Positions 1-12,799 of a stretch of 64,000 nucleotides of DNA are shown here, one piece after another. Source of the DNA: Apirhabdus apintestini (GTDB lineage Bacteria > Pseudomonadota > Gammaproteobacteria > Enterobacterales > Enterobacteriaceae); NCBI GenBank assembly GCA_033977085.1, contig CP138906.1, forward strand, positions 3,100,001-3,164,000, read 5' to 3'. Position 1 is the stretch's first letter. Each line of letters starts with the position of its first letter. Under the pieces are notes generated by a model, which saw only the letters and a program-made list of their open reading frames with translations, was not told the origin of the DNA and did no database searches. The translations under genes were made by a program, and so were the position numbers.

Positions 1-1740
1 TGCCCCTGAATACTCAGGCCGAACCGCCCGGGTGCCTTTATATTTTACGCACCGGCGCCGTTGAGCAGCGGCATCTGGACGGCACGCTGCGCGCCCGCCT
101 CGGCGCAGAGGATATTTTTGGCTTTAGCCTTCTTCACGCACTGAAGGAACAGCGCGTGGAATATCACACTCTGGCGCTGGAAAATACGCTGCTATATCGG
201 CTGGCATACGCACCGCTGCAGGACAGTATCTCCGATTATCCCCAAGTGCTGACGCAATTAGCGCTGAGCGCCTGGCGCCGCCTACATTCTGCGCTAAACG
301 TACAGTGGTCAGAGCAGGATAAAGGTATCTTCTTTCGCCTCGCCGGAGATGTGGCAAATCGCAGCATCGCCATAGCGGCACCGCACATGTCGGTGCAGCA
401 GGTCGCTACGCTCATGAGCCTTGAGATACGCACATCCTGCGCCTTTATCGTTAACGATAAAGGAACGCTGATTGGCATGATGACCGATAAAGACATGACT
501 AAGCGAGTTATCGCGCCGGGCAAGGATAGCCAGGTACCGGTGACAGAGGTGATGACCGACAATCTGCATACCGTATTTGAGGACGAACTGGTCATGCGGG
601 CCGTCAGCCTGATGATGAGCCACAATATTCGCAATATCCCGGTTATTGATCGGGAGTTTCGCCCCATTGGGCTGCTAACGCCCCAGCGAGCTCATCCAAA
701 AAACAGCGTGCAGGCAATTTTCCTGATAGAGCAAATCAGCCGCGCCGCTTCTATAGACGCGCTGGTTAATCTCACGCCGGTGCGCCAGGCTATTTTCGAA
801 ACACTGCTCGACGGGAACGTCGCTCCGCATATTGTCGGCCTGGTACTGACCATGATTTATGATGCCGTCACTCGCCGCCTGACCGAGCTGGCCATCGACT
901 ATTTAGGCGAAGCGCCGTGCGCATGGTCCTGGATGGCGGCAGGCTCCCACGCGCGCCATGAGGTACACCTGGCCTCCGATCAGGATAACGCGCTGTTGCT
1001 CGCCGATAGCGCAACCGCTACCGATCGCCAGTGGTTCAGCCACTTTGCCATGTACGTGTGTAAAGGGCTTGCCGCCTGCGGCTATCCTCTGTGTGAAGGG
1101 CGCTTTATGGCGGCGACGCCCGCCTGGTGCCAGCGGCTAACGGTATGGAAAGACTATTACCGGAAATGGGCGTCTAATCCGGAATATGATGGCCTGCTGA
1201 AGTTAAACGTATTTATTGAGATTCGCCACGTGGCCGGCGATGAAGCGCTGTTTGCCACTCTGGACGCCTGGCGCCAGCAGGTCATCAATCATAATCCCCG
1301 CCTGCTGAAAGCCCTGCTGCGCAACGCGCTGAAAATACGCCCACCGCTGGGGATTTTTCACAATCTGGTGCTGGAAAAAGACGGAAATAAAGAAAAAATC
1401 CTCAATATTAAGCGCGCGGCGATCCACGGCGTGGTCGACATAGTTCGCCTGCATGCCCTGAGCGCGGGTATACCTCAACAAAATACGGAAGAGCGTATCC
1501 AGGCGCTGCTGCAACAGTGCGCGCTGAACGACGCCTCCGCCCAGGATATGTTGGGGACATGGCGCTACGTCACGCAACTGCGTTACTTGCACCAAAGTCA
1601 TGCGCTGCAGCGGGGTGAAGAAGCCGATAACAGTATCAATCCCGAGCGCTTTGGGAGCACTGGAACGCCAGCATCTGAAAGATGCATTTCGCATGCTTTC
1701 CGGCTTCCAGGATGCAGCAAAAATGGCGTTTGGCGGTTAA
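1..1740 (+). CDS. CBS-pair / DUF294 nucleotidyltransferase-like protein, 5' truncated
   Basis: The frame is open from the left edge, so the true start lies outside the window. The first ~50 codons look like the end of a cyclic-nucleotide-binding-type beta barrel. A tandem CBS pair follows (about nt 385-680). Next is the DUF294 nucleotidyltransferase core with GSHARHEVHLASDQDN (about nt 940-990), which resembles the metal and nucleotide site of GlnD/GlnE-type transferases. A DUF294 C-terminal domain runs to the stop. The family is thought to be a regulatory nucleotidyltransferase, but the target is unknown. The frame breaks at the CCC run at 1641-1643. After removing one C it reads on to a normal C-terminus ending MAFGG at 1740; without that, the frame runs into a nonsense tail to 1823. 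The exonuclease gene overlaps its end, and this pairing is common in gammaproteobacteria. Confidence 0.85.
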
Positions 1741-2467
1741 CAATGCGCTTTTCTTTTTTAGCCGGGATCCGCTGCGCGGACTGGAGAAACGCCGCCGGGC
1801 GCTGCTGCGCCATGGCGGCTTAGGCTCCGGCGCCCTGAGCGCGCTGCTCAAGTTTCCGCTGCCGGCGGCCGACCGGGATATCCGCGAACTGCCTATTTTA
1901 ATTCTCGATTTCGAAACCAGCGGCCTTGATGCCGACAGCGATCGCATTATCAGTATGGGCTGGGTAGAGATGCAGGAAGGCGTGATTGCGCTGCGCAGCG
2001 CGCGCCATTTACTGATTCACAGCCGGGATGATGCGCCCTCTGCCGCCGTTACGCTGCATCACATTATGCCGGAAATGCAGCGCACCGGCTGGGCCATCGA
2101 CGCGGCGTTTGAACAACTCTGGCTGGCGCTTGGCGGCAAAGTTTTACTGGTACACGGCGCCGTTATCGAGCGGCGCTTTATCCAGAGTTACCTGGCGCAA
2201 CGCGGCCTGCCGGAACCGCCGATTATCTGGCTTGATACATTACGAATTGCACGCAATACGCCGCAGCCGGGCGCGCCAGAATATGGGGCAAGCTGCCGGT
2301 TATCTGACCTGCGGCGCGCCTATCATTTGCCTGATTACCCGGCGCACCATGCGCTGGTAGACGCAATAGCGACCGGTGAGCTGCTGTTAGCGCAGCGCCA
2401 GCGCCTGTTTGGCAGCGCCGCTTCGCCGCTGGCGGCCTTTATTCGCGCATCGCGAGCGGGGCGTTAA
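1712..2467 (+). CDS. DnaQ-like 3'-5' exonuclease
   Basis: Predicted DEDD-family 3'-5' exonuclease of about 250 residues. The Exo I motif DFETSG is near residue 75, Exo II lies around VHGAVIERRF, and Exo III is the H-x4-D block in HHALVDAIATGEL, so the catalytic acidic residues are present. A longer start at 1682 is possible. I prefer 1712, which still overlaps the upstream DUF294 gene and gives the N-terminus MQQKWRLAVNNALFFF. Overlap with the CBS/DUF294 gene suggests translational coupling and a shared signalling or nucleic-acid-processing role. It is not the replicative epsilon subunit, which differs in length and N-terminus. The frame is intact, and it converges on the Csu operon with a 4-bp overlap of stop regions. 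Confidence 0.85.
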   Translation: MQQKWRLAVNNALFFFSRDPLRGLEKRRRALLRHGGLGSGALSALLKFPLPAADRDIRELPILILDFETSGLDADSDRIISMGWVEMQEGVIALRSARHLLIHSRDDAPSAAVTLHHIMPEMQRTGWAIDAAFEQLWLALGGKVLLVHGAVIERRFIQSYLAQRGLPEPPIIWLDTLRIARNTPQPGAPEYGASCRLSDLRRAYHLPDYPAHHALVDAIATGELLLAQRQRLFGSAASPLAAFIRASRAGR

Positions 2468-3420
2468 AATGCTACGTCTACCACCAGCGTATCGCTATAA
2501 TTGCCCGGCGGCGGCGTCGCCTGCCCGGACAAGATGCGCGCCGTATACGCATAGGTGCGCAGTAAACCATCGCTACTCTGGGAGGTCGATGCGCCGCTGG
2601 GCCAGCGTTCATTCCCACTAACGCCCCAGCGATCGTTACCGGTGCCTTTGTAAATCTCATAGCGTAAACGAGAGCCGCCGTTCGCTAAATTCCGTGCGCC
2701 GCCGCTGGCGTAATTGCCATTATTGATACCGACCGTGTAAACGCTGCCTTTGGTGCAGGTAATGGAAATGGTCTGGCGTACATCACTGAACCCTGAAACC
2801 AACGCCGCGCTGCCAAAATCCAGTACGGGCGTGGTCAACGTTGAGCAATCGTTAGTCACCACGAGCGTGACCGTAATACTTACGGTTGAACTACCGGTTT
2901 GAGCTGCCAGGCACACCGCCACGCCCAGCGAGCAAATACTCCAGTTTACGTTCAGCGAAAGAGTCGTCTGCCAGGTTCCGGCGCTGACCGACTGACCGGG
3001 CACGGTACGCAGGTAAAGTGGCAGACTATAGCGCTTGCTGGTTAATAGCCCCAGCAGCGTATTACCGCTCCAGGTGTAAATTCCAGAGATATTTAGTTCA
3101 CTGCCACAGCCCGCAACAGCGCACAGCATCACCGGGATTGTGCTTTGATCCGAGCTCGTGGTATTTCGCAGTACCGCGCGCGTTCCGCTTGATGATGACG
3201 CCCCGGCATAGGTCACTCGCACAAAATCGGAGGTGAGTAAATTCAGAACGGTATCGCAATCCAGCTGCAATCCTGCGCTGGTGTTTTGCGCGCTGGCGTT
3301 AACGGCAAATGAAGAGACTTGCCCAAATACGGCATTAGTTCGGCTTAGCGTACATTCTGCCTGCGCCAGCCCGCTCAACCCCATCAGCAAACATAGTAGT
3401 AACAGGCGTATCGCTCTCAC
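2464..3420 (-). CDS. Csu-type (archaic chaperone-usher) tip adhesin, two SCPU domains
   Basis: About 318 residues with a clear signal peptide (RLLLLCLLMGLSGLAQA) followed by two spore-coat-protein-U domains. The second ends in the donor-strand-type motif YSDTLVVDVAF. By analogy with CsuE this is the tip adhesin of an archaic chaperone-usher pilus, exported through the outer-membrane usher encoded just upstream. The start is taken as GTG at 3420, which overlaps the usher stop (GTGA) and places the signal peptide at the N-terminus. An ATG at 3441 would add residues without signal character. It is the last gene of the operon, and the frame is intact. Confidence 0.82.
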   Translation of the reverse strand: MRAIRLLLLCLLMGLSGLAQAECTLSRTNAVFGQVSSFAVNASAQNTSAGLQLDCDTVLNLLTSDFVRVTYAGASSSSGTRAVLRNTTSSDQSTIPVMLCAVAGCGSELNISGIYTWSGNTLLGLLTSKRYSLPLYLRTVPGQSVSAGTWQTTLSLNVNWSICSLGVAVCLAAQTGSSTVSITVTLVVTNDCSTLTTPVLDFGSAALVSGFSDVRQTISITCTKGSVYTVGINNGNYASGGARNLANGGSRLRYEIYKGTGNDRWGVSGNERWPSGASTSQSSDGLLRTYAYTARILSGQATPPPGNYSDTLVVDVAF

Positions 3421-5792
3421 CGCGCCTCCTGCCAACGGCATTCCAGCGGCCCGTAAGTGTGTATACGCCCGCCATCCGATGCCGGCAGCGCCAACTGAAC
3501 CCGACAGCGTCGCCCATCCGGCGCCGTTACCGTTAACGCATTACGTCGTTCCAGGCCGGTAAGCCAGGCAATTCCCTCATATCCTACAATCGCATCGCCC
3601 CCGGCCACGCCGCTTACGCGGCTGGAAAGCGGCACGGCCTGCCCGGCGCTATCGTGCAGGATAATATTGGCGGCCCGCTGGCGCTTAAGCGGAAAGCGTA
3701 GTACATAACCGCCGTGGCGCCGCAGCGCCAGCCGCTGTTCCGTTTTCTTAACCGCTATATCCACCGGTAGGTTTAACGCATCGATGCTATACAGCCCGGG
3801 ATACGAAGAAGCAACGCCGCTGACCAACAGGTATCCTTTATTATCCGTTATCCCAACCGGCTGATGCTCATAATTCACCTTCACAGCCGGCTCGCCGTCC
3901 GTGCTAACCACCACAAATGCATCGTTGATTTGGTTAGCCGTAAACAGACGGTTGTCCATGGCGACCAGCGCGCCGGACATCTCTCCCCACTGCGTATAGG
4001 CACCACGCTGACCGTAAACCCCACCCTGAAGCTGTATATGGCTATTACGCCAACGTAGCGTACCCTGCTGATAATTTGCAGTAGCCTCCTGCCGCGCCAG
4101 CGCTACATCCCAGCCCAGGCCGCCGTCGGTTGGCATCGCGCGGCTATAATTCACGCGCTGAGTATCTCCAGAGGCGGGCGTGTGCTCCATAGTCACCGCA
4201 ACGCTATCGCGTATACCCGGCGACAGTTGTATGACCAGTGCCATGTTCCATCCTCCTGTTCCTGACTCCCGTCCACCGGAAAGATACAGGCTACTATTGC
4301 CCCACAGCGTTTTACTCCATGACAGATTCATCAGCCGGGTCCGCGACGCATCAAAACCCTGCACGTCTATCCACGCTGCGCCCAGGCTACCGTATCGCTT
4401 AAGGTTTAACGACAGCGAATACTGTGAGGCGCTGCGACTCAATCCGACCAGCGGTACACCAGTGTCTGCCGCACGTACGGTTTCGTAGCGCGCAAGATTG
4501 CCGTATGTTCGCTGACGGCGGCTATGCTGCGTCGCCAGGGAGAATGACTGCGTCGTATACTGCCAGCCCCAGTTTGTTTGATGCCCCGCCTCGCCGCGCA
4601 TATCGCTGTAGGCCAACGCTCCGTTTGCTATTCCCCAGCGGCCTAATTTGACTCGCGATCCCAGACCACCAAGCGCCAGAGATGGTGCGCCCTCAGCGTG
4701 AGTTTCCAACGTCCATGACGGCGTTACGCCATAGCGCCAGCTACCGCTTCCCCCATCGCCCCGTAGTCAAAATTTGCCACGCCATACCGGCGCCGCAGCG
4801 CGCCCAGGAAACCATGCCATCGCTAAGGCCGGGGCGCAGTAGGTCGCTCGCCACATAAAAGGCAGCGTCGTAGATACCTGGCGGCCCAGCGTATCGGTCG
4901 TTACTAATACAGCCTCCCCTGCGCCGTTAACATAGGGGAGATTGGTTAGGGTAAAAGGGCCAGGCTGGAGGCGCGCGCCGCCGTTGCGGTAGCCATTGAT
5001 AAAAATATCGACCGACGAAGGCAGCGCGGCCTCACCGGAAAACGCAGGCAGCGGGTAGGTCACTATATCGGGGCGCAAAGAAAAATCACGTCCGTATGAA
5101 ACGCCGCCCATACGCACACTATTACTCCAGCTCAGCGCATCGGTGACTACATCACCGACTGACCAGCGAATGGCTCGTTCATCATCGGTAGAAGTAAACC
5201 ACGTATCATAGCGTCGATATCCCTCACCTCCCTGCCCACCGCCGTCACGGCCGCTTAACGTCCCGGTCGCGTTAAGCGTTCCTGAGGGAGCAAACATGCG
5301 CGCCTCATGCCAGGCGGAAATCCGGGCGTCGCCATTCCGGGCCCGACTGGCGTAGATATCGTAATTCAGCAGCGCTCCCCGGCCGCTAACGGAATGATAA
5401 CGAGGGCGGGATTCGCCCAGCGCAACCTGGCGATGGGGCAGCCAAGATTGAGGAACGGTGAGCAACAAACGCTGCCCGGGCGCATCATATTCGCTTCGGA
5501 CTCCCACAATGCTATCGGGGTCTATGTTCCCGTTGGGAATATAGCGGGCAGGAATGCCGGCCCGCTGCAAGTCGGCCGAGCGTAAATAAAAACGCCCATT
5601 GCGCCGCGTCGCCTCGGCGATAATGCCGCTGTCTCTGTAATTGACGAAAAGCGCCAGATGATAAAGCGCCTGAGCCGCAATCGCCCGCGCGTCGGGCGGC
5701 GCAGGAAGGGGATCATCTCCCGTTTGCGCCTTCCCTGCGCGATTAACGGCCAGTAGCATGAGAACCGTCAGCGCGATGGCGTAGCGTGCCAT
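3417..5792 (-). CDS. Outer-membrane usher of Csu-type pilus
   Basis: Usher of about 790 residues. After a signal peptide it shows the N-terminal usher domain (NYDIYASRARNGDARIS region), then the barrel segment with DIFINGYRNGGARLQPGPF and an NLPYVNGAGEAVLV loop typical of archaic (FimD-like, Csu) ushers, and a C-terminal plug/beta-sandwich part. It secretes and assembles SCPU pilins. The frame breaks three times within about 110 bp, each explained by one lost base in a homopolymer: AAAA at 4856-4859, CCC at 4803-4805 and CCCCC at 4750-4754. With these restored the protein is continuous. It overlaps the chaperone gene upstream (25 bp) and the tip adhesin downstream (4 bp), so it is a tightly coupled operon member. 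Confidence 0.85.
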
Positions 5793-6522
5793 TGCTCATG
5801 CGTTGCATTAATCGTGGCGGTAAGTTTAGCGGCCGAGCGAAACGCAGAAGGCAGCGGCCAGCGCCGTTCGCTTCCCGCCAGCACATAGCCCAACAGCCCA
5901 TCGGCCAAAATATTTTTACCGGATGCGCCTTCCAGAGAAACCTGGCTGAGCCTGACATGCACGTTATCACGGTTACGTACCCACAGCAGGCGCTGGCCGG
6001 CTTCCTCCATTACACCCCACGCCAGTTTTGAGGCATCAACGCTTACGTGGTTGGCCGCATCGCGCTGCGTAGTCCGCCCTTCCCCATAAACGAATAAAGG
6101 AATGGAATAGCGCATTTGTAATTTGACGCCCAGATTCGCCGCCGAACCGGCCTCCGATGACTGGGGAATTTCATCCACCACAATGCGATAGGCCCACTCC
6201 TGCCCCGCGGGGACAGCGGTTTGTTTCATCAGACGTACCAGTTGTTTATTCTGCGGCTCCACGCGAATAACCGGGGGCTGGCCGCAACATCCTGCTGGGA
6301 ACTATAGCGCTCCCTGCCTGTTTCCTGTCGCCAGCGCACGATGCGCACCTGCAAAGTAACCGGTGTCTTACCCTGGTTTTCAAGCCACAGCGGAGTCGCA
6401 TTATCATTGGCCGTCAGGATAGGATCGATAGGCCATATCAGTAAATTCGCCGCGGCCTGCGATATGCGCCAGGGCAGCAGTAATAATAAACATCCACAAA
6501 ACGCCAGATTCAAACGCGACAT
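5768..6522 (-). CDS. Periplasmic pilus chaperone, Csu-type
   Basis: About 250 residues with a signal peptide (LAFCGCLLLLLPWRISQAAA) and two immunoglobulin-like domains of the PapD/CsuC type. The N-domain has WPIDPILTANDNATPLWLEN and R-V-R-W, and the YRIVVDEIP block is the conserved F1-G1 region that precedes subunit binding. It would hold SCPU subunits in the periplasm and deliver them to the usher. The start ATG at 6522 follows AAGGAGTTTTG, a good ribosome binding site, right after the stop of the second pilin. One G/C-run deletion (GGGGG, 6273-6277) breaks the frame; inserting one base restores SPPVIRVEPQNKQLVRL. Confidence 0.85.
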
Positions 6523-6536
6523 CAAAACTCCTTTAC

Positions 6537-7068
6537 TTACCACGATAGCGTAACGGTAAGCCGATCGCTGTAACCCCCGGCCGGACTATTTCCCGTCAAT
6601 TGCGCTACGCCATAAATTGGCAGCAAAATGTTATTGCCATTGCCTGCGCTTATAGCAACGGTTTGACCCACCGTAATTTCATTCGCCGCCGTCGTTGTAC
6701 TGCTGCGGTATAAGCGATAAGAGACGCTCTGCGCACCGCCGCCGCGAATCATGCGGCGCACGGTGGTGTAATGCTGTCCGCCGTCTATTTGCATATTCAG
6801 GGTGACCCCGGCGTACAGGCAATACTAAGCGAGCCATTGGGAACAAAAGCGGCGTTAACGTCGGCGGTTGCCACACCGCTGTGTATGCCAAAATCCAGCG
6901 TGCCATATTGCCCGCCGCCGCCGATAATACATCCAGCCACAATGGCCGCGCGGACGGGGAATGACTGGGACGTCAATGCCAGCATATCCTGCGATACCAG
7001 CATTAACGATAGCCCGACAACCGGGAGCCACCGGCCATTCCCCGTCGAAGCCGGAGAAAAATGCTCAA
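6537..7068 (-). CDS. Spore coat U-domain pilin, second subunit
   Basis: SCPU-type pilin of about 170 residues. The family motif CIIGGGGQYGTLDFG is followed by the GxxAGxYSDxLTVTLSW type C-terminus. It sits between the first pilin and the chaperone, where CsuA-like minor pilins are found. The frame breaks at CCCC 6806-6809 (one base lost), joining LSIACTPG to VTLNMQIDGG. The start is unclear. The first ATG in the mature frame (7003) falls inside the hydrophobic signal segment. A TTG overlapping the previous stop (7068) would give MSIFLRLRRG but requires another one-base shift. Coordinates use that outer limit. Confidence 0.7.
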
Positions 7069-7636
7069 TAGGTCACGCTAACATTTATCGTATCGGTATA
7101 TATGCCGGGTTGTACGGTCACGCTATTGCCACCGCCCTGTATTCGCCCATACAGGGTGTAGCTGCTGATGCCATTCGCCGTGGAGGTTGCAGGAATATCC
7201 GCATTATTTAGTACTTCGTTATTAAAGGCGCTATCGCTATAAACACTGTAGGCAACCCCTGCGTCGCGCTGGTGGTGCTGACCAGATAACGAGGCTCGGC
7301 ACCCGCAGTACCGGCTGCCGTTGTCGGGGCGGTATTGGCGCTCCCGGTAATCTGTACGGCGTAGGCAGCCCCGTCCGTACACTGCACGGTAAAACTGTTC
7401 CCGCCTGAGGCACCGCTTAGCTGCGCTGTCAGCGTAGAAAATGTCGCCGGATGAGTGCCAAAATCGAGCGTACCGAAATTGATACCGCTTTGTGCCGGTG
7501 CACCGTTAATTAAACAGCCATTCGTGAGCGTTAACGTTGCGGCAATCGTGCCGCTGCTGGTAACGGCGTGGCCGGATGCAGAGAGCGCCAATAGCCCTGC
7601 GCCTGCACAAAGAGTAATAAAACGTCGTTTTTGCAT
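7065..7636 (-). CDS. Spore coat U-domain pilin, first (probably major) subunit
   Basis: SCPU pilin of about 190 residues resembling CsuA/B. The signal peptide RRFITLCAGAGLLALSASGHA is followed by NGCLINGAPAQSGINFGTLDFG and a C-terminal GxYTDTINVSVTY donor-strand segment. Start ATG 7636 gives MQKRRF; a longer frame to 7711 lacks signal features. It is first in the operon and hence probably the main shaft subunit. The frame is broken at CCCC 7256-7259, where one restored base joins SATQG to VAYSVYSD. The operon promoter should lie in the AT-rich region at 7640-8000. Confidence 0.8.
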
Positions 7637-7711
7637 AATGACCTCACCCGTTATTCGGTCAGCCAATAGGGCACGGCGCCTGCCGCCGTTAATATTTTGA
7701 AATTTAGACAA

Positions 7712-8435
7712 ACATTGTAAAACTACAAATGGCAGGCAAGGCGAGGAGGTTTCTTCGGGGAGAATAAAATAAACCTCATTTTCAATAAATTAGATAAAAT
7801 AATGGCGCTTTATAAGAAGTAACATAAAAAATATGTGCTGGTTACATGAAAAGGATCACAATCATTTATTTATTGCTTTGACTGTCTCTTACTTTTCTCC
7901 TTATCCCTTACATCTGGTGGATAATTTAGTTTACACCTTAAAAAACCAAATAAGATTCTGTTAAAAAGGCCTGTTAAGTGCCCCATAAACCGGAAGATGT
8001 AATAGCGCCCGTTCCCCCGCTCAGTGCCTTTCTCCTGACATTACTTCAGGCACCCGTTATTATCCCACCCACGTTTGTACGTTCTTATGCTGGCACACGC
8101 AGGGCTGCCTCAGCGTACGAAGGATTACACAAAATTAATATAGCCCCCGTTTATTGATTGCTCCCCGGAAAGTAAGCGCCTCTTTTTTCTCTTCTGGCCC
8201 AACACTCGTCCTGTATTTCACCAGGATGCGATCGACAGCATATTGTCATGCAGGCACAGTCTGCATTTGACCATTTTTAAATTGCTTGTCCACTGGCTGA
8301 CGCTATCGTCAGCGCTTAATTTCAACTAACTCGCTGATAATAATTTGATATTTTCTTCAAAACTGGTGCCACATACCCAGGCTTCGCCAGAGGTTTTACT
8401 GCCCCACTGATAGCCTTTTTGAAATAGATAGTTTG
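7712..8435. other. Intergenic region upstream of Csu-like operon, no gene supported
   Basis: About 720 bp between the first pilin gene and the end of the IS-split gene. It is AT-rich near 7740-7980 and carries only short frames on either strand. It presumably contains the minus-strand promoter of the Csu-like operon. I see no convincing -10/-35 pair, RNA gene or conserved protein fragment. Confidence 0.5.
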
Positions 8436-8665
8436 CTACCGAAAATAGCTGCTCTGTAGCTTACGCTGCCCGAAAGCGGCGTGCATGAACCTGCCATCAA
8501 ACAATACCCTCGTGCGGGTTACTTTTAAAAAACGCGGTAAAATGCGTCTTCCCATCCTGCTTTAATATATCCAATTCGGCCAGGCACCGCCCTAAGCTGT
8601 CAACAACGGGTAAAAAGTGATCCACTTACCGTCACCACCAACGGTCTAATATTGATCCACCTTGC

Positions 8666-9443
8666 TTACTCAGGATTAGCTTCCGCTATAACCCCGGCCT
8701 TTCGTTTCTGCTTCAGTCGATAGCTCTCTCCTTTTATCTGGACTACGTGTGAGTGATGTAAGATCCGGTCCAGCATTGCCGATGTCAGGGCTGCATCACC
8801 CGCGAACGTCTGGTCCCACTGCCCGAACGGCAGGTTAGAGGTCAGGATCATCGCGCTCTTTTCGTAACGTTTGGCAATGACCTGGAAGAACAGCTTTGCC
8901 TCTTCCTGGCTGAACGGCAGATAGCCTATTTCGTCGATGATGAGCAGTTTGGGGGCCATGACACCGCGATTGAGTGTCGTTTTGTAACGCCCCTGACGCT
9001 GGGAAGTCGACAGCTGTAACAGCAGGTCCGCTGCTGTTGTGAAGCGAACCTTGATGCCCGCCCGTACTGCCTCGTAGCCCATGGCTATCGCCAGATGTGT
9101 TTTCCCCACGCCCGAGGGGCCCAGCAACACGATGTTTTCGTTACGTTCGATGAAGCTCAGGGAACGCAGCGACTGGATTTGCTTCTGAGGTGCGCCGGTG
9201 GCGAAGGTGAAGTCGTATTCCTCGAACGTCTTCACCGCCGGGAAGGCTGCCATCCGCGTGTACATCGCCTGTTTACGCTGATGCCGGGCCAGTTTCTCCT
9301 CATGTAGCAGGTGCTCCAGGAAGTCCATATAGCTCCATTCCTGATCCACTGCCTGTTGCGACAGTGCCGGCGCCGCGCCGATAAGGCTGTCCAGCTGGGC
9401 TGTTCAGCAAGCACCATCAGCCGTTGATGTTGTAGTTCGACCA

Positions 9444-9447
<4 letters not shown>
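8666..9447 (-). CDS. istB: IS21-family helper ATPase IstB (copy 1)
   Basis: AAA+ ATPase of about 260 residues that helps IstA choose and capture target DNA. It has Walker A GPSGVGKTHLA and Walker B LLIIDEIGYLPF. Copy 1 has CAGCCCAGC where copy 2 has CAGCTCCAGC near 9402, one base shorter, so the frame breaks after MVLAEQ and resumes at MDQEWSYMDF. Copy 3 carries the same difference, so this one may be genuine in those two copies. Confidence 0.9.
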
Positions 9448-10465
<1,018 letters not shown>

Positions 10466-10828
10466 AAGCTCCCCTGTATTCAGAGGAGCAGATTAACCCC
10501 TGGATCAGTTTTCAACCGCTGGGGTGGATCAGTTTTGCACCGTTGGTAACATAAGCAGAGGAATAAACAAAATTCCTGAACTAACCCAGCGCGGCCAGGC
10601 AAGCGCTATTGGCCTGCATCGAGTTTTTTCCTGATAAATACCGCATAATTCTGTAGCGGCCTGAATTAACGGCGCCTGGGCTAACGCCGCATCAAAATCT
10701 TTTGCGCTGGCAGTGAATACAACAAGCCCGATATTTTGGGCTGGAATTAATCTCCCCGGGGAAATGTTCAGCAGAACACGTTGCGGCGCTTTAAGCGGTT
10801 CTTGCGCGTTAAATACGGCGGTGAGCAT

Positions 10829-11280
10829 ATCGTTCTACGGGTTTTAAGACAGACAAAAGGCATCGCTTCCGGCGCAGGCTTTATCCGTTAGCCCGGTAGA
10901 TAACTGCCACCAATATCCGCATGCATGTAGAAATAAATCTCTTCCACACTGCGCCGGGATAATAGCCAGCGGTTAACAAAAATTGTCGAAATATCAATCT
11001 GAAATTATTTTTCCTTATACTTCTGTGAAACCTAACGTGACACCTACTATTGCCGAACTATCTGACGCTCATCGCTAATTCACAACATAAAAGCCTGCAA
11101 AGTGGAGAGTTTGCGGGGGCGTCTTTGCTGGCAGCCGCCGGGACTATTGCGTGCTCTCTCGTATAATCAGCCATCCGGCTACGCATAACCTTATTAATCA
11201 GATGGGTTTTTATACCCTCTCGCCGATCCTGAACTAAGCTGAATGTTTGACAAATAACACTGACGCTGGAGAAACAAATA
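10829..11280. other. Intergenic region upstream of catalase gene
   Basis: About 450 bp between the start of the IS-split gene and the catalase start, so it should hold divergent promoters. AT-rich stretches occur at 10970-11060. The ribosome binding site of the catalase is GGAG in GACGCTGGAGAAACAAATATG. I find no further gene. Confidence 0.45.
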
Positions 11281-12748
11281 TGAGCAATTCTGATAATAAG
11301 CCGACAACCACGGACGCTGGCATTCCGGTAGCCAGCGATGAACATTCGTTAACCATTGGTCCTGATGGTCCGATTCTTTTGCAGGATCACTATTTAATCG
11401 AACAGATGGCCAATTTTAACCGGGAGCGCATTCCGGAACGTCAGCCACACGCCAAAGGCAGCGGCGCGTTTGGGCATTTTGAAGTCACGGAAGATGTCAG
11501 CCGCTACACTAAAGCGGCGCTGTTTCAGCCGGGCGTTAAAACCGATGTGCTTATGCGCTTTTCTACCGTAGCCGGCGAGCGCGGCAGCCCGGATACCTGG
11601 CGCGACCCGCGCGGTTTTGCGATGAAATTTTACACTCAGGAAGGTAACTACGATCTGGTGGGTAATAACACCCCGTCTTTTTTGTTCGCGACCCTATGAA
11701 GTTCCAGCATTTTATTCGCTCACAAAAGCGCCGGGCGGATAATAACCTGCGCGACCACGATATGCAGTGGGATTTCTGGACGCTCTCGCCAGAGTCGGCG
11801 CACCAGGTCACCTGGCTGATGGGCGATCGCGGCATTCCGAAAAGCTGGCGCCATATGAACGGTTATTCCAGCCATACCTATATGTGGGTGAATGCGCAGG
11901 GCGAGAAATTCTGGGTGAAGTATCATTTCAAAACCGATCAGGGCGTGGAATGCCTGACTCAGGAAGAGGCCGATAAGCTGGCAGGCCAGGATAGCGATTA
12001 TCACATGCGCGATTTGTATAACGCGATTGATAAAGGCGAATTTCCGAGCTGGACGCTGTATATGCAAATTATGCCGTTCAATGAGGCGGAAACGTATCGT
12101 TTCAACCCGTTCGATCTTACCAAAGTATGGCCACACGGCGACTATCCGCTGATCAAAGTAGGTAAGCTTCAGCTAACTACTAACCCGACCGACAACCACG
12201 CACAGATAGAACAAGCGGCGTTCGAGCCGAATAATCTGGTGGCAGGTATCGGCCTAAGCCCGGACAAAATGCTGCTGGGCCGCGTGTTTGCCTACGCTGA
12301 CGCTCACCGCGCGCGCCTTGGCGTCAACTATAAGCAAATCCCGGTCAACGCACCCAAAGTACCGGTGAACAGCTACAGCAAAGACGGCGCCATGCGCATT
12401 AATAGCGTTTCTGACCCGGTATATGCGCCAAACTCAAAGGGAGGCCCGAAAGCAGACGGCACGCGCCATCCTGAAGATGCGACGTGGTCCGCCAGCGGCA
12501 ATATGGTGCGTGAAGCCTATACGCTGCGCAAAGACGATGATGACTACGGGCAGGCTAATACGCTGGTTAATCAGGTGATGGACGACGCGGCGCGCGACAG
12601 GCTTGTGAATAATGTGGTTGGCCATTTACTGGATGGCGTACAGGAGCCGGTGCTATCCCGGGCGTTTGAATACTGGCGTAATATTGATGCAGCGATTGGC
12701 GCGCGCATCGAGCAGAAAGTGAAAGCCGCACGCGCGAATCAACCCTGA
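11281..12748 (+). CDS. Monofunctional haem catalase (small-subunit, KatA-like)
   Basis: About 488 residues, the size of clade-3 small-subunit catalases, which convert hydrogen peroxide to water and oxygen. The catalytic His is in ERIPERQPHAKGSGAFG, the Asn is in NTPVFFVRDP, and the proximal haem-ligand Tyr is in RVFAYADAHRARLG. There is no C-terminal flavodoxin-like domain as in KatE. Start ATG 11281 follows a GGAG ribosome binding site. One G appears lost at about 11675 (CCCCGTC instead of CCCCGGTC), splitting the frame between VGNNTP and VFFVRDP; with it restored the protein is complete. It is transcribed alone and ends at a strong terminator. Confidence 0.9.
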
Positions 12749-12772
12749 CCCTGGGGCGTAAACGCTAATTAA

Positions 12773-12799
12773 AAAAGGCCTCTTCGCAGGCCTTTTCTC
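12773..12799 (+). terminator. Rho-independent terminator after catalase
   Basis: Perfect 9-bp stem AAAAGGCCT / AGGCCTTTT with the loop CTTCGC, 24 bp after the catalase stop and followed by CTCATT. The A- and T-flanked arms could also work in the opposite direction. Confidence 0.85.

Noticed and set aside
236..667. Long minus-strand frames inside the DUF294 gene
   Set aside because: They are antisense shadows of a strongly conserved plus-strand CBS domain pair.
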